This document shows positions 46,769-61,200 of a DNA stretch of 64,000 nt, one piece after another; position 1 is the first letter of the stretch, and the number at the start of each line of letters is the position of its first letter. The notes under the pieces are model-generated. The model did not search any database, had not been told where the DNA came from, and was given only the letters and a program-made list of their open reading frames with translations. The stretch comes from Tanytarsus gracilentus. Its lineage: Eukaryota > Arthropoda > Insecta > Diptera > Chironomidae. The position numbers and the translations under genes are program-made. The stretch is from the NCBI GenBank assembly GCA_038502055.1, contig JAXRKN010000036.1, positions 2,108,001 to 2,172,000 of the forward strand, read 5' to 3'.

Positions 46769-49700
46769 TATCGTCTTTAGGTGTTGATATGTCTGATTAA
46801 TGCACTCAATTTTGACGACTTTTTGTGGTTACCGATTGCAACAAAGAGAGAGAAACTGCACCTGCAAATAAATTAATATTTTTTTTGATAAAATAAGGCG
46901 TTTCTTGGCATGCCCACATGTCATCGGCATTTGTTGATTTTTGACATAATTTATTATCGTTATTTATTGATTTTGCAACATGTGTGATTTAATAATAATT
47001 TTTCAAGTTCAATTAGCTCAGCTGTCACGTACGTAGATAGGTGGGAAACTCGTAAATTTTTCCTTCTCGTTTTCACTTGTGATTAAAGTGATTAATTGCT
47101 ATCGAATGACTTCTTGATTACTTAAATAGTCTGCTGTCGCATATATTATTTCTATATTATCGCGAATGCTTTCATTTTCAATTGAGGCATGCATGCCATA
47201 AATTTAAAATGCAATTTTTAACGGTTTTGATTCGAACAACTTCTAATGCTCGCACAAGGTAATACAGTAAAATTTATTTTTAATTAATGACCCAATAACA
47301 ATGGAATTGACAATACAATTAACTGCATTTCACTATCGCTCTGCACCGCTATTGAAACGACCTTTCATCTTTTTTTTTATTTCTCTTCTTGCGCTTACGT
47401 GTTCAGAGTCACACAATTTTTTTTCGCGCTCACGATATCTTTGAATTTTTTCAATTCGTGCAGAAAAAATTATGCAATCGGGTGGGTGTTGAATGCAATA
47501 AAAAGAAGCTGTTTAGGTTTGTTAGTTTTTTTTGACGTGAAATTTGTTTTAGATTTTTTTATTAACACTTTAACAAATTTAAATTTCTTGATATTGAAAC
47601 ATTTTAAAAATTTACTCTGCTAATAAATAAATCTTGCTTAATTACTTTCGTGCTCATGAACTTCATAAAAATATCTTTGCCTGCGGCTTTAAATGAAATT
47701 TATTAATTTCTCACACGATAAGATTAAAAAGTCATTTCTTGTGAATTAATTTTATTTTTTCCTCTTCGATGTTGATTCAACATTTCAAAACAAAATTAAG
47801 CTCTCACTATAAAAATCATTTTATCACAAAACAAATTATTTTATCACAATATGAGTTTGCGAATTTAAGCACGAGCGAACGAATTACTTCCTAATTAAAG
47901 TTTGTACGCTTATTTAAAAAAAAACATTTTGAATGCGAAAAAAAGAAAGAGAGAATTTGAATTGAAAAAATTTGGACATGTAAGTCCATGTTCGCGTCTG
48001 TTTTAATGGCCTAACTGTGAATATAAACATCATAATTTAAAATATAATAAAGTTCACGGACATGAGAGAGCGGCGGTGCTTGTATCTCATTTGCTACGAT
48101 TATTTGCTCATTTTTTTCGGCGGATCTTGTTATATGTTCGATGATTGAATAATGATGAGAGTTAAGCGGGCTAAAATAAATTTTAAACGACTTTTTGATA
48201 TGCTCGTAATCCTTTTGAATTTGCAAGTTTTAAAAAAAAATTAATGGGATGTTGTAAAAAATAATTGGAACAAGGTTTATAATTAATTTCTTCTTCTTTT
48301 CGTTTCAGGAAGTAAATTCACCGTTTATCAAGTTTTATTGACGTATTAATCAAGAGGAACTTAACTCATCTCAGTGAGACTTTTCTACTTATATGCGGTA
48401 ATTAAAAATTACTTTTATCACTCGAATGCTAATTAATAAAATCAATAACGTTGTCTACAACGTGATTTTTCGTTGTTTTTGATAAACCGCACACTAGAAG
48501 TCATATGACGAGGACGGTAGCGAAAATGTAATTTAAAAAATGACAAAATTATTTTCAATTGTTTGAAAGAAACAAAAACAAAACAATTTAGTGAAATTTT
48601 AAATTTTGGGGGGGCCAAAAATGAGAATGATAATAATTTTTATAAATTAGCAATCAACGGCAAATAAACGTGCTCAGATCGATTTATTTAACTCAATTCC
48701 CGCGAGAAACATGAGATGGTCTTACAAAAACGTGAGTATTTGCCAATGTCACGAGTTTTTTCTTCTTCATCTCGACCCTTAACGAGGCATTGTGAAACAA
48801 AGCCGAAAAAAATCAGCTAATGATTGATCGATGGTTGAAAAACATATTTTCGAAACCTTTTGTCGAAGCCTCATAAATAAATAAAAAATTAAATGCTGTT
48901 AGAATTGTCATCAACTTTTTTTCTCTCTTTTCTTTTGTCGAATTTTTTATTTATGTGCCATATTTTGCCAACATCTCTTCTTTATGGCCATTGTCTCTTT
49001 TAAAACTTTATGGCAAAAATCTGAAAGTTGAAATTCGATGCGCCGGACGACATGACTTTTTATTATTATTCCTTTACCCGATTTTCTTCTATTTTTTTTA
49101 TAACGCATATTGAAAATTATAATCCTCGCTTCGTCATAAATTGCGAAAAAGAAGCACTAAAATTATACGATACCACACCGCTGAGAGCTGGCTGGAGATA
49201 AAAGCATACAAGATAGCTTTAATTCCCTCATAATGCGCATATTTGCCTTCAAATTGCTGATATTATGGAGTTTTAAATTCTCATTTTATTGCTCTTAAGA
49301 CCTTTAACGATGCGGGTTATATGTCGGTGAGTGATGCCATTATCATCCATAAACTTCCTCTTAAAAATAAAAATAAAAGATGAGAAGGAACCACTTAATG
49401 GCTCCAATCAATATTTTATGGGTTTTCTAATTTATCATGAATTATTATTATTACCATCTGCACACTCGTCCTCCTTTCAATATGTTTCTCTCTCTAAATC
49501 ATCACATTTGAAATGAGCAATTAAGATCGAAATCAGACTTTGACTTCTATATAATTTCCTGTTTGTTTAATTAACATTAAATTTATTAATGCACTTTACA
49601 AGCATTTGAAAAAGTAAAGTGAAATTTTTAATATTTTTATTGCCTGTTCCTTATCAGCAAGACAGAAAGTCACTTTAGATGATGTAAAAGAAAAAACTAT

Positions 49701-52597
49701 TAAATGAAAAAAACAATTTCTTTCTATCCTACGCATAAAAGTGAGTTTTTTTGACCTCATAGTGGGTTGTTTGATTAAGAGATAAATTTATAAAAATCTC
49801 CACTTAATGCATGCAAATTTTTTAATTGAAATGAGCTTTGATTGAATTAGATGCATTTTAAGAGAAGTAGCGACCATAAATTAGAAAAAGACGTTCTTCT
49901 TTAACGTGATCATTGACCATAACTTAAGTCCATTTAACAAAATTTATTGCTCTTTTCGAGAGCTGATACAACAAACTTGCACAACACTCGATATTAATTC
50001 AAAATGGTGATATTCAACAAAAATCCTTTCACGAATAAATGAATAATAAATTTTAAATCAACCTGAACCAATCACAGCTCAACATCACGTGAATGATTTA
50101 TAATTTAATTATAGCTCCATCGAGATATCAGTTTCAGTGCATTAATTAACGACGTACATAAAAAATCTATCGCCAGCAATAATCTCTCAGCGAGCATCTC
50201 TAATGAAGACACTGGCGCTTGATTGGTGCTAGATTATGTTATTAGATTTCTCACATTGATACAACAAATCAGTTTTGGGTCGTGATCAATCGAAAATGTT
50301 TGTTTTCAGATTCGCTGACGCGCGATGAAATCCGCTAATAACATTTCAATTACAAAGAGACGTGAAAATTTATTATTATTATTTTTCTCTCTTTTTTCTC
50401 ATCGCTTTATGACTTCAAGCAATAATAATCACAAATCGGAAGAAGAAAGTTCAAAGGGCAGAAACTAAAAAGTGTGATGATAATGCATTAAAAATATTAG
50501 TGATAAACAGGGGATGGACACTAAAGGATAATTCTTACATATAAATATTTTGTCGATGAATTGTTAAAAGTTGTGGAATTTTGTTGATAGCTTTTAACAT
50601 TAAGAGAATTTATCAAAATTTAAAAGCGTTTTAATTTATTTTTTATTTTGTTGAATTTTGCTGAAATTCTTTTGAAATTTACAAAAATTTAAAAAATCAA
50701 CAAATTTTTATGACATTCCAATATTTTTAAAATCACACAAGATAAATTTAAAAAAAATAAAATGTGTCCAACCCCTTCAATGATGATTAATGGACGAGCA
50801 CACATTCAAATTATTGTTTGATTAATTTTTTATGACTCTCTTTGTTAAAAAAGATTCGAAAGAGTGATAAAAGCAAATTTGTCTAATAACAAAAAAGAAG
50901 AAGTTTTAAAGCCACAAAAAAAAATTCGCCATTCATCAGAGGAAGGAGAAGAAAAAATAATATTTATGAAGATTGGAAATCATAAATTTTTCAACACGAA
51001 AGAAATATTTTGAATTTGCTGAAAATTGCCCATAAAATGTCACTTAACCGCTCGCATGCCATTCCGTGTACACTTATTGATGGTATCGAAGCGGTTAAGC
51101 GAAATTAATTAGTGAAATTAACTGCCGCAAATTCCTTCCGTTAATTTTTCTTTTATCAATAAATCTGTCAAGCATTAAAATGATTTTTAATTGCCTCAAA
51201 GTAGATTAAACAAAATTCTATAGAAAACGGCAAAAGCATAAAAATTTATGGCGCGAGATAAAAAACTTGAAAAGTCTTCTTTAAACTCCCGCCAAGCCGA
51301 ATTTTCATAACAAGTTTAAATAATTTATTTTGTTTCTGATATAAAAGTCAAAATGCATCGTAAAAAAAGTCTAATTTAATTATGCTGCCATTGCCTGTCT
51401 CTTCACTAATTAATTAATTAAAATCGAATAAAGATGCAGTCACCATTACTTGTTCGGGTCTGGGAAGTGACAAATAAGAAATTTTTATCATCACTTACCG
51501 CCCCCACACACAGACAATAAAAATCATCTTGATTGCGCTTGAGCGACAAGTTACGATTCGGTTGAGTTGCAGTTGACTGTTTTAAAAAAAAATTTTCTAA
51601 ATTTTTTAAATCAAAAATTTAACTGTTGATAAAAAATTTATTTCGAAAAAATTATTTCCCTATTTTTTTGATATTTTTTAAATTAATCTAATTTTACTCA
51701 ATTATCTCTCTCTTTTTGTGATCGCATTATGTGCATCAGTAGCAACGATAATTCACACTTATTCTTCTTGTTCTTTTAGAGCGATGCAATTGATTGAAGG
51801 AATGTGAGGCAGTTGACATGCTTACAAGATTCCCGACGATCTTCTTACTCTTTAATTACATTTTCTTTCGCATGAAAATAAAGCTGTGGTTGATATTGCC
51901 ATAAACTTTTAGCTGCTGTGGTAAGCGCGCGCACTAAAAGGTAAATAATAATAATCTCATTTGCTCAATATGTGGTTTTTTCCCCCATTACAAAGAAGTT
52001 TTGTTAGCATTAATTAGCACCGGCTGAAAGCAATTGTCGATTTCTTCTTCATTGTTTGACTTTACGCGAGCATCACGATCGTGTTCTCTTTTTATAAACA
52101 TTTATTTGAGGTGTCACATGCAACTGGAATGACAACCACTTTTGTAAATTGTTTCTTTGTAGCTCTTAATTGACTTTTACCTCGCGCGATAAATATATTC
52201 AAAAGAGAGATGATTTAGTGGCATGAAACAAGCAGCTCTTGCGATAATACGTTTGTAGTCTGTTAGAGTGAATGATTTAATGATTAACGAATCAGAAGGT
52301 TGGTTGTGTGTGTGGCATCTGTCCACTAAATCACTCGCATTCGAATAAATTAAATTAGTCTCCCTCTCGCGCATCGCTTGATGGATTTTTTAATATTGAA
52401 AAATATATTTTGTGAATTTTTTTCGTCTGCGAACTTTGGAGCTCTTTGAAAGGTTAGTTTTCGTTTTTGTTGGATTTGAAATGTTTTCTCTAATTGAGTT
52501 TTTTTGGAAAGAAAAATTAATTGGGTTTTTTAAACATCAAAAAAAAATTCACAAAATTAACGAACTTTTTTCGCAAAAGCATTTTTTGAAGCTGAAA
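46769..52597. other. Long AT-rich stretch without a recognised gene
   Basis: 5.8 kb with only chance frames up to 74 codons, no splice-bounded GC-richer island and no clear tandem repeat. Could be intergenic or introns of a gene whose exons lie outside. Confidence 0.5.
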
Positions 52598-52810
52598 CCC
52601 TAGTAGCACAGAAGGATTAAATTGAACTTAAATTTTGAACTGAACTTATAATTCAAACTTCAAATCTAAGTTCAAATTTGATTTTATTTTTTTCAATTAA
52701 ATTTAGAAGTATTAAATTTATTTATTTAGTTCAAATTAAAAAATTAAAAATTTGAACTTAATTATTTTATTTCAAAAACCTCCAAATTTGATCTCTTTGT
52801 GCTGCTAGGG
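52598..52810. mobile_element. MITE-like element, 213 bp
   Basis: Ends are inverted repeats: CCCTAGTAGCACAGAAGGAT at the left, and CCCTAGCAGCACAAAGAGAT reading in from the right. The interior is A/T-rich with repeated GAACTTAAATTT/GTTCAAATTT motifs that also pair with each other. The CCCTAG terminus resembles piggyBac-group ends, but the flanks (GAAA and ATTAA) are not a clean TTAA duplication, so the superfamily is open. Confidence 0.6.
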
Positions 52811-55800
52811 ATTAATTTCTCCCTAATGAGGAGAAGAATTTAAATTTATTTATGCAACATTGGATTTAATTAAGTTTCATTTAAAAATCCTCAAGAGACT
52901 GCTCAGCTTAAAATGAGGTTGACTTTTGATTCAATTAAAAATAATTTTTTTCTTTGTGGAGATTGAAATTTTGCACCTTTAAATTCCACAAAGTTGATGC
53001 TTGATAATTAAAAAAGACTTTTACTCTCGCCGTGTTTACATCTCATTTCAAAAAGTTGAAATTATAAAAGAAATAATAAATCTAGATTCGCGAGAGATGA
53101 CAGCATAAAATGGAGAGCACTTCAAAAAGCAATTAACAACGTGATGCATTTAAGTGAAATTTTTATTAAGCGCACGGGAGAAGAAGAGGTGAATTATTGT
53201 ATTTTAAAATCAACAGTGAACAGCTCAAAGAGTCATTAAGATGTTAAATATACGTCCCTCGGTAATTCGTAGCCTCTCTCGCGTCTATTGTTACTTCCGA
53301 TGAACGCTGCTTTTACAAAATGATTAATTGCATCTTGATGTCACACTAAATTGTCTTTTCATTAACTCTTTGCATCTCTTCTATACGCATTGTGACAGAT
53401 GTGGGAGGGATAGTAGAGAAAAGAAGAAGAAGAAAATGATGTTAAAAGTCACATCATTCATACCCAAAAAGAAGAAGAAAATACTTAGCTCACATAAAAA
53501 GGCAAGACCAAAAAGAAAATAATTAAGTTAACGGAAGGGCATTGAAAATTAGTTTTTTATGGTGTTGCGGCATCTCTTAAAAAAATACTTTATTGAGGCT
53601 TATTACAGAGAAAAACATAAATATTGTATTTTCTTCTTCTTTTCTGCTCTTTCACATCAAACAATTTACTCCGATCGTATTTGAAAATCTTCTCCTTATC
53701 TCGTTCGATGAAATCTAATTTTGTATGCGATGCATCTCATTTTTATTCTTCACAATGACGATTATTATCTCTTCAGCGTGTGTACTCTCAAAATAGTGTT
53801 TCAATTTTATTAAAAACATGATGCTGAAACTATAAAAGCTACTGCGTAAGTTTGTGTACTTCGTGATGTTTAATTTTTTGTATTAGGACTAGAAACTGGG
53901 AAAGCAGTTAATTTTTTATTAATTTAAAAAAATAAATAATTTTTTTGATGAAATTTTGGAATTTAATATCATTTTTTTAAAAAAGATTTCAAATAATTTT
54001 TTTTTCTACTGGTTTTTTCGAAATTTTTTATATTTTTTTTCTTAAATTTTCGGTTTTAATTTGGCTTTAACTTTAACATTTCTTTCAAAAGTTTTTGAGT
54101 TTTGTTAATTTAAATTTTTAAGTTATTCAATTATTCAAAAAAAATGTGATTTTTTTTCTTCAAAAAACAGAAATTTTCGTTCGTTAATAATTTTTGGTAT
54201 CGACACTTTAATAAAATTAATAAATTATCCCATTTAACACTCCCACAACAAACTGAGCCGTTCAACTTTCAAATTTATCGGAAACTAAATTTTTGTAGCG
54301 TCCACGCGTTGGTCACGAAAAATAAAATAGATCACGGAGATAGATCAGTGATTCAATTGACAGAATAATGAAAATAATTCATTCATGTTATTCATGTGGA
54401 GAGAAAAGTAATAATAATAAAGTAAGTAAATATGTACATACGAGTTAGTTTTTCTATATATGCACGAGAGACGAGATGAGGCACTGTTTTTGATGTGATA
54501 GTGATAACACACGCTGCTGATTACAATTCGTTTCTTTATTCCAAAAGTTTTTCTATTTACATTTTTTTATGTTTCTTCCGTAAGCGCTACTACAGACATT
54601 TCGGCTTTCCTTTCAGAAATTTTCAATGCTCTCGAGCTTTTTTTTGATCCGTAACTAAAATGTCTCTCATCAAAAGAAAAAAGTTCTTCTTATTTTTTAT
54701 TTCACGTACGCTCGACTTTAATGCATTAGATTTAAATTTATTTTTGCATTCACTTTAAATCAATTTTTTCAATTATATCACTCAACTCGTGCTCAGGTGT
54801 TCATTGAATATTCAAATTTTTTATTTCTATTGTTCAATTGAACAATTTGTCCGTCGTGATCTTTTAAGAACGTGCTTACGAAAAACTTTATTTCTCGCGT
54901 ACTCACATCGGAGAATTTTTCAATAATTCTTTAAATAATTTATTTTCACAATTTTCGTTCAATTCTCAACAGACGTCGGCGATCGACTGAATGCGAGAAT
55001 AAAAAAACGTAAGCATTTTATTTAACTAACTTCTCTCTCTCACATTTTCTCTCCACGTCTCTGTGTCGTTTCTTCTTTTTCACTTTTTTATCAGCAATTT
55101 AAAGAGAGAATTTCTTTAAGTTTCTCTCTCTCTCTTTATTTTTGGGGATATTCTTGTGAGTAAAAAATTTCGTATATTTGATTAAAGAATGTGCACTTAA
55201 GTGATGATCAAGATGATGATAAATGGATTCATTATAGAGCACGGCGTTTGCATTTTTAATGCCGAGGCGGATAATTGAATTGAATGTGTGTGATATGAGC
55301 AAGTGTAGCTGCATTTATTTTACGCTGTGCAGGATGCAATTTTAACTCATCTGGATTGTAATAAATCAAAGAATAATTTTAATTCTCTTCTCCCTTAAAA
55401 TGTTGTTCGCGTTTAAATAAATTTAAATTTTCCCTTTTTGCATCATTAATTCGCTAAATTTGCGCTCGCTGAATTTTTCCTCTTTCTTTTATACTTGCAT
55501 AAAAAAGTTTTTATGTTTTTTACATTGTACAAGATAGTCAACCATGTTAAACAACCAATGTTCATAAACTATACGAAAACTTTGAATTTTAGTTTGTGAA
55601 ATCTTCATTAGTACAACAAAGTTTTAGTACAAAGATTTTAGAACTCACTCTCCTTAAAAAAAATTACTCTCTTAAAATTTAAATTTAAAATGACCGTTGG
55701 AATTGAAAAATTAAGTTTAAATCAAATCAGGTATGAAATTTAAATTCTCTTCAAAAATCCACAAAAAAATAAAGAGCAAAACTTTTAAAACTTTTTTACC

Positions 55801-56835
55801 ATATTTTATTTCGTTTCTTTCTTTTCCTCTAATCATTTAATTGGGATCTTGTTTTTTTATGGGTGACTTTAAAAATAAAGTGACAAGACGTTAGAACTTT
55901 CAAACAATTTACACAAAAATTAACAAGATTTTTTTTAATCTTTTTATTTTCAAAAAAAAATTAAGCACCAAAATTTTCACTTAACTTCTCAAATACCTCG
56001 AAAAAATATTTTTATGCATTGTCACTCAATCTTCAAACAATCCTCTTATCAAACATGTGGTGGCTGACGATGGTTGAATGGAATGGCAAAGAGGCGTGTG
56101 ACAAAGGCATTTAAAAAGAAAAGACGTTTTTCATGCGACTTACTTTTATCGGCTTATTTAATGCGATCGTATAAAATTTTTTATGTTTTATTTTCGCACA
56201 ATTTTAGAGAGGACAGGATTGTGAAATGTTTAGATTTAAAATAAAGTAATAAAATAGTTTGGTTTAAAAAGGCACGAGTTGAATTTTCGATTGATTTCTC
56301 GTGGTTGAAATCAATACCCCATTCTTACCCACACGCACAACCTTGAAATTGTAACTATATGCTACTAATGACTAATGACGCAAAAATGGGGTCACTTTGA
56401 AAAGAATGAAATCAAACTTATAAAAAAATCTCTTAAAAATTGTTCTCGTGACTTGAATTTTTTTAACAATAAATCACGCAATTTAATTTTACATAAAATA
56501 TTCAATTTAATTTATGATATTGTAAGGATTCGATGAAGCGGTGATTATTAAATGAAATACTGCGCTGATCATTATGCAATTTGTTTAATCTTGCAGCGAA
56601 AAAAATATGTAGAACTATACTTTTGTGATGCAATGCAAAAATGCGGTAATAATGTTGTAACTTTTAAAGATTTAAGAATATCTTTGAAGGCATATAATTA
56701 GACTGTCGTTACTTGTTGATGCAATTCATATGAGGTGCAATATGTAGGGCACTATAGTGATGCAAATATATTTTTCCTACACGTGTATTAATTTGTTCGC
56801 GCGTCAACGTCACTTCAAAGCCACCGAAATTTTAT
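52811..56835. other. AT-rich stretch without a recognised gene
   Basis: 4 kb with A/T homopolymers, small chance frames and nothing I can assign. A short segment near 54970-55008 (after CTCAACAG, before GTAAGC) could be a non-coding exon, but support is weak. Confidence 0.5.
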
Positions 56836-56863
56836 AAATGCAATTTTCTCTAATTTGAATTTA
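56836..56863. repeat. 28-bp target-site duplication, left copy
   Basis: Perfect direct repeat of 58187-58214, beginning AAATGCAATTTTCTC and ending TTTGAATTTA. Confidence 0.9.
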
Positions 56864-58186
56864 GATAGATAGATAGATAGATGACAAAGAGGTAGCACGC
56901 TGGAGTTACCAGGAGGACGCGCCCGTTTTAATTTCCTTTCTCATAGCTCGAAAGCTTAGGCTGAGGATAAAAACGTAATCATGCAGAACTCTTAAGATTT
57001 CTCTTAAGAATAGAGTATAAATACCCCTTTTTTCCCCCTCAACAGCAGGCGTCCCCGCGGGAATCGCCCACCTCGGGAGCTGAAATATATTTGAGAAAGA
57101 CGTGAATGACGATCGAACAACCCCTCTTCGTAGTTATAAATAAAACGTTATGGACGTCCGGCAATGAGAACATACGATCCGGACGTTGTTACCCATAACG
57201 GAAATAATTGCAGCTGTACACAGTCTTGTAGTCGCTCATTGAGTGTTTCCAACTAAGCACAGCCTCAACTGAATTTTACGATTGCAGTTGGAAAAATAAA
57301 TAAATAATTCAAAGGTGGTTTCGACGGCATTGTATAAAAGTTACCGCCACTACAACCTTCCTCAGCCCTGACAAGCTGTTAGGAACTGGCCCAACCACAT
57401 AACAAAACAAACAAACATAAAACATAAATTTATAAAGTATTAAGTCAAACCAATTGTATAAAAGTTTGGTTTATCATCTACCTTCCTCCATCTAATCTAG
57501 TCGATTAGCATGGGATGTACAGGTCATTCAAGTTCGTCCGTAAGTCTCACTACTTCCTTCCTCAACTGTTCACTAAGATTAACCGTTGGTTTTGTTGGAT
57601 ACCAACGAATACTATATCAAAATGTCATTAACTTATTAAATTAAAATATAAAGTAAAAAACATCATTTATGTAAAACCCCATATTTCACCCTGTTCAAGT
57701 TAATTATATTTTTCTTTCAACTCTTTCCTACGTTTCCATTATAGAGAACAACTAAAAATGTAATGTTACGAAAATTTGCTTCATTATCAAATATAAAAAT
57801 AATAACAATAAAAATTAAAAATTAAAATAATAATGATAATTAATAAATATATAATTATCCCTACCCTGAAATGTCAACCGACATTTCAAAAGAAAAATGA
57901 GTGAAAGAATCAACGTACAAAAAAATTTAAAATAATGGGTGAAATTTATTGGGTGAAACAAATTTTGGGTCATCTTTACCGACCCTCTTTAAAAAAATTC
58001 CAATTTATTTTCACTCATTTTCCTTTCTTACCTGGTAATTATGTAAACTCATGACTTAAATTGTGAGGAACATTTAATTAATCTTTTAATACACTTTACA
58101 CACTTATAAACAAATTAGATACACACTTAATTAATATAAATATTTTACACACGATATCACTTTTAACGAAGGGGACGTCACTCCCC
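56864..58186 (-). mobile_element. Retroelement-like insertion (non-autonomous), GATA/TATC tail
   Basis: 1323 bp bracketed by a perfect 28-bp direct repeat. On the minus strand it starts GGGGAGTGACGTCCCC at 58186 and ends in TATC repeats at 56864. A simple-repeat 3' end plus a long, variable-length target duplication is the usual mark of target-primed reverse transcription by a non-LTR element. It has GC-richer segments (around 57040-57090) but no frame of 60 codons, so it is non-autonomous: a SINE-like element or internally deleted LINE. No tRNA-type promoter boxes were recognised. Confidence 0.65.
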
Positions 58187-58214
58187 AAATGCAATTTTCT
58201 CTAATTTGAATTTA
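58187..58214. repeat. 28-bp target-site duplication, right copy
   Basis: Partner of 56836-56863, flanking the 1.3-kb insertion. Confidence 0.9.
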
Positions 58215-61200
58215 TAAAAATATTTTCTCTCTAATGAATGAAATATTTTTACGAAATTCTTTAAAAAATTTCGTAAATTTTTAGCGGCAACAAAAATATT
58301 ACGAGGACTTGTTCATTGTAAGTCGTTCACTTCAGTTCACTATTTGACAAATAAACAATGAAAGGCTTTTGATGGAAAGAACAAATTAGTTCTCTTGTTA
58401 AAATAAGCCCAGCGAGGTAGCATTCGGCCACTTAACCGCCGCTGCCACATGCATTAGCTCTTAGATTGTTAAACAAACACCTTAATTAGTACAACAAATT
58501 CTACAACTAAATAGTTTTAGCTGCTGGCATGCCTTCGATAGCGTGCACAATAGCGCGGTCTTGGAGATTAAAGTGTTTACAAGATATTGAAAAAAGCCGT
58601 TGAATTCTTAGCATAAATTATTTCACTTAAGACCTTCTGGTTAAAGATTTTGTTTAATTAAAACTTGATTAAAGTTGTCATTTATTTGAGTTATTTGCAG
58701 TAGTGTCACAGTGCTTGCCTTGATGCGCTCACGATAATAAATTGTTGAGTTAATGAAGGGAAAAAATTCAGGGATTGAAGCTGATCGATTAAAATATTTC
58801 TACTCTGATTGGTCAACCCTGAATTTTTTTAAACTTATAAAATTTAACGACTTATTTAAAATTTTCCTTTGAAGTCTTTAAAAATGATTGATTGCATTCA
58901 TGTTATAGATCAAACTTACTCTGGAAATACCTCAAGGCAAATCCGCAGTATTAATCGATCTTTACCGTGAAATTGCACTCTGTAAAATCTCAGCTGAGTT
59001 CTCTTTACTTTAAACACATTTGCTCAACCATTAAAGCTTATTATTATTGCGTTCCGTACTCACGAAAGGTGTTAACTGATTAAATAGCTAACTTTAGCAA
59101 TCTCTCACTTTTTTCACTATCAAAAAATAAGAAGAAGAAAAATGATAAGATTATTGACTTCGCAGCACGTTCGTGTGTATTTTTACACTTCATATATGGT
59201 TCACGTATATTTCCAATTTTTTTATTATTATTTTTAATCAATTTATAGCGATCACATATGTTTGCGTGATTTTTATTATATTGACACACACTTAAAGAAA
59301 ATGAAAAATTTATCGCCGCTAGCTAATCACGAATTCGCTATTTTTTCTAGGTTTTTATGCTATCGATTGTTGTCTCACTTTTGAATGTGAGTTAACTCTC
59401 TCAGTCTGTTCGATGATTTTTAAAATTTTATTTTATCTGTCGATTAATCCATCTCGAATATGAGTTCACGCGTGGACTTTAGTCCTGACATTTAATAATT
59501 TTCAATCACTTTATAAAATCGGTTTAAGAATTTTTATCTGGAAATCTCATTTACAAGTCATAACTTCACCAACAGAAGAATTACAGGACTTCCAGAGTCG
59601 AATGATTGATTTTTAAATTACGCGTTTAAAATTGCATCGACACCTCGAGTCGCAATGTACAGATTTGATATTTATTGAAATTACAATGCTAAAATGACAA
59701 AAATTATATCTTAGAGAATCTCCATGAGTAAATTGACCTTTGTAGTCTATTATAGATTTTTTATGAACACTTAACAATGATTTAAAATTATTTCTTTTAC
59801 CTTTTAACTCTAAAAATTTGCGGCTTTATTTTATTCTCGGCAAAATTAGTTGAAAATTGATAAAAAAATTAAAAACAGAACTCGATAAATTTTATTGAAA
59901 AAATATCTCTCAAAATTAATCAAATAGAAATCTAAAAATTATCAACCCTTGAATATGATAAGATATAAAAAATATCTTCGACGAGATAAAATTGCATAAA
60001 AAAATAATTTTTTTCAATGGTCACGAGAGTAAAAGATCCAAAGGTCAAAAAAGAAAAGTAGAGCTCCGAAAATGGCACACTTGCCTGCCTTTTGGCAATC
60101 TCACCAAAAAATCTGAACAATCACAAAAAATAATTTTGCAATTACTCATTCTCATCAGACACTTCATTGTCTCCAGACACAGACATAAAAAAAGTTGTTC
60201 GCTTCATGTCATGAGAAATTCCCGAAAATATTTTCTCCAATTTGCTGTGAAAGAATTTTTTTGAAAATCTCTTGAACAAATAAAAGTAAGAAAAGAAATC
60301 TTACGTACTCGATTTTTTCTCTCTTTTGTTAAAATATTGACAGTAATCGATGATTACACAATGCCAGAAGATGTTAAAAAGGATTTTGTGTCATGCACAG
60401 AAGATAAAGCATGAAAAGAAGGAAGCAGGTAGTTTTAAAATTTTAATCTTTCCTTTTTATCTTTCTTCTCGGTTTATTGACATGTGATTGGGGATTTTAA
60501 AAAATTATTACAAAAAAAATTAATTTTTTAAAATATTTATCGAAATTTATAAAAATATATCGTAATTAATTTTACTTAGTGTTTGGAGTTGATTCAAATC
60601 TTTAAATTGATTTTACTCGGAAATATTAAAATCCACTTGATTTTCAACTTTTCTTAGTCATTGACTCTCAAAAAAAATTATTAATTCATTTTCCCACAAA
60701 TTAAAGATGCGTCATTAATCGCTTGTAAAAAATATGCAATAATTTAAAAACACTCCAGTTAACCATCCATTAAATCAAGGCATTAGTAACTCACTTTTTA
60801 AAAGCCATCTGCTTCAACATAAGTTTCACTCTTTATGTTGTTTTCAGCAATGAAAACTATTCGCAAAAAATGTGTTATAATAATAAAAATGTTAATTTTT
60901 GTCTATAAAAAGCGATAGTCCATTTAACCACCACTCGCTGCCACATTCAAGGAAATACAAAAATAACTTTATCTGATTTTTATAAATTTGAAAAATTAAA
61001 ATATTTTTTTGCAAAGAAAATTTATTGTGCTGTATGCTAAAAGAGTCTCGAGTTACGGGCTGATAATGAGATCTGCTAATGATATGCGATCGTCCGACTC
61101 TACAGCAAGTCTTCTTGTTACTCGTCGAGGTCGCACGACATGTACAAAATTTCACATGTAAAATAAAACACAAAAATGTTTTTTAATTATTTTTCCCCAC

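Noticed and set aside
56864..58186. DNA transposon interpretation from the short GGGGA/TCCCC inverted repeat
   Set aside because: The inverted repeat is at one end only; the 28-bp duplication and simple-repeat tail fit reverse transcription better.
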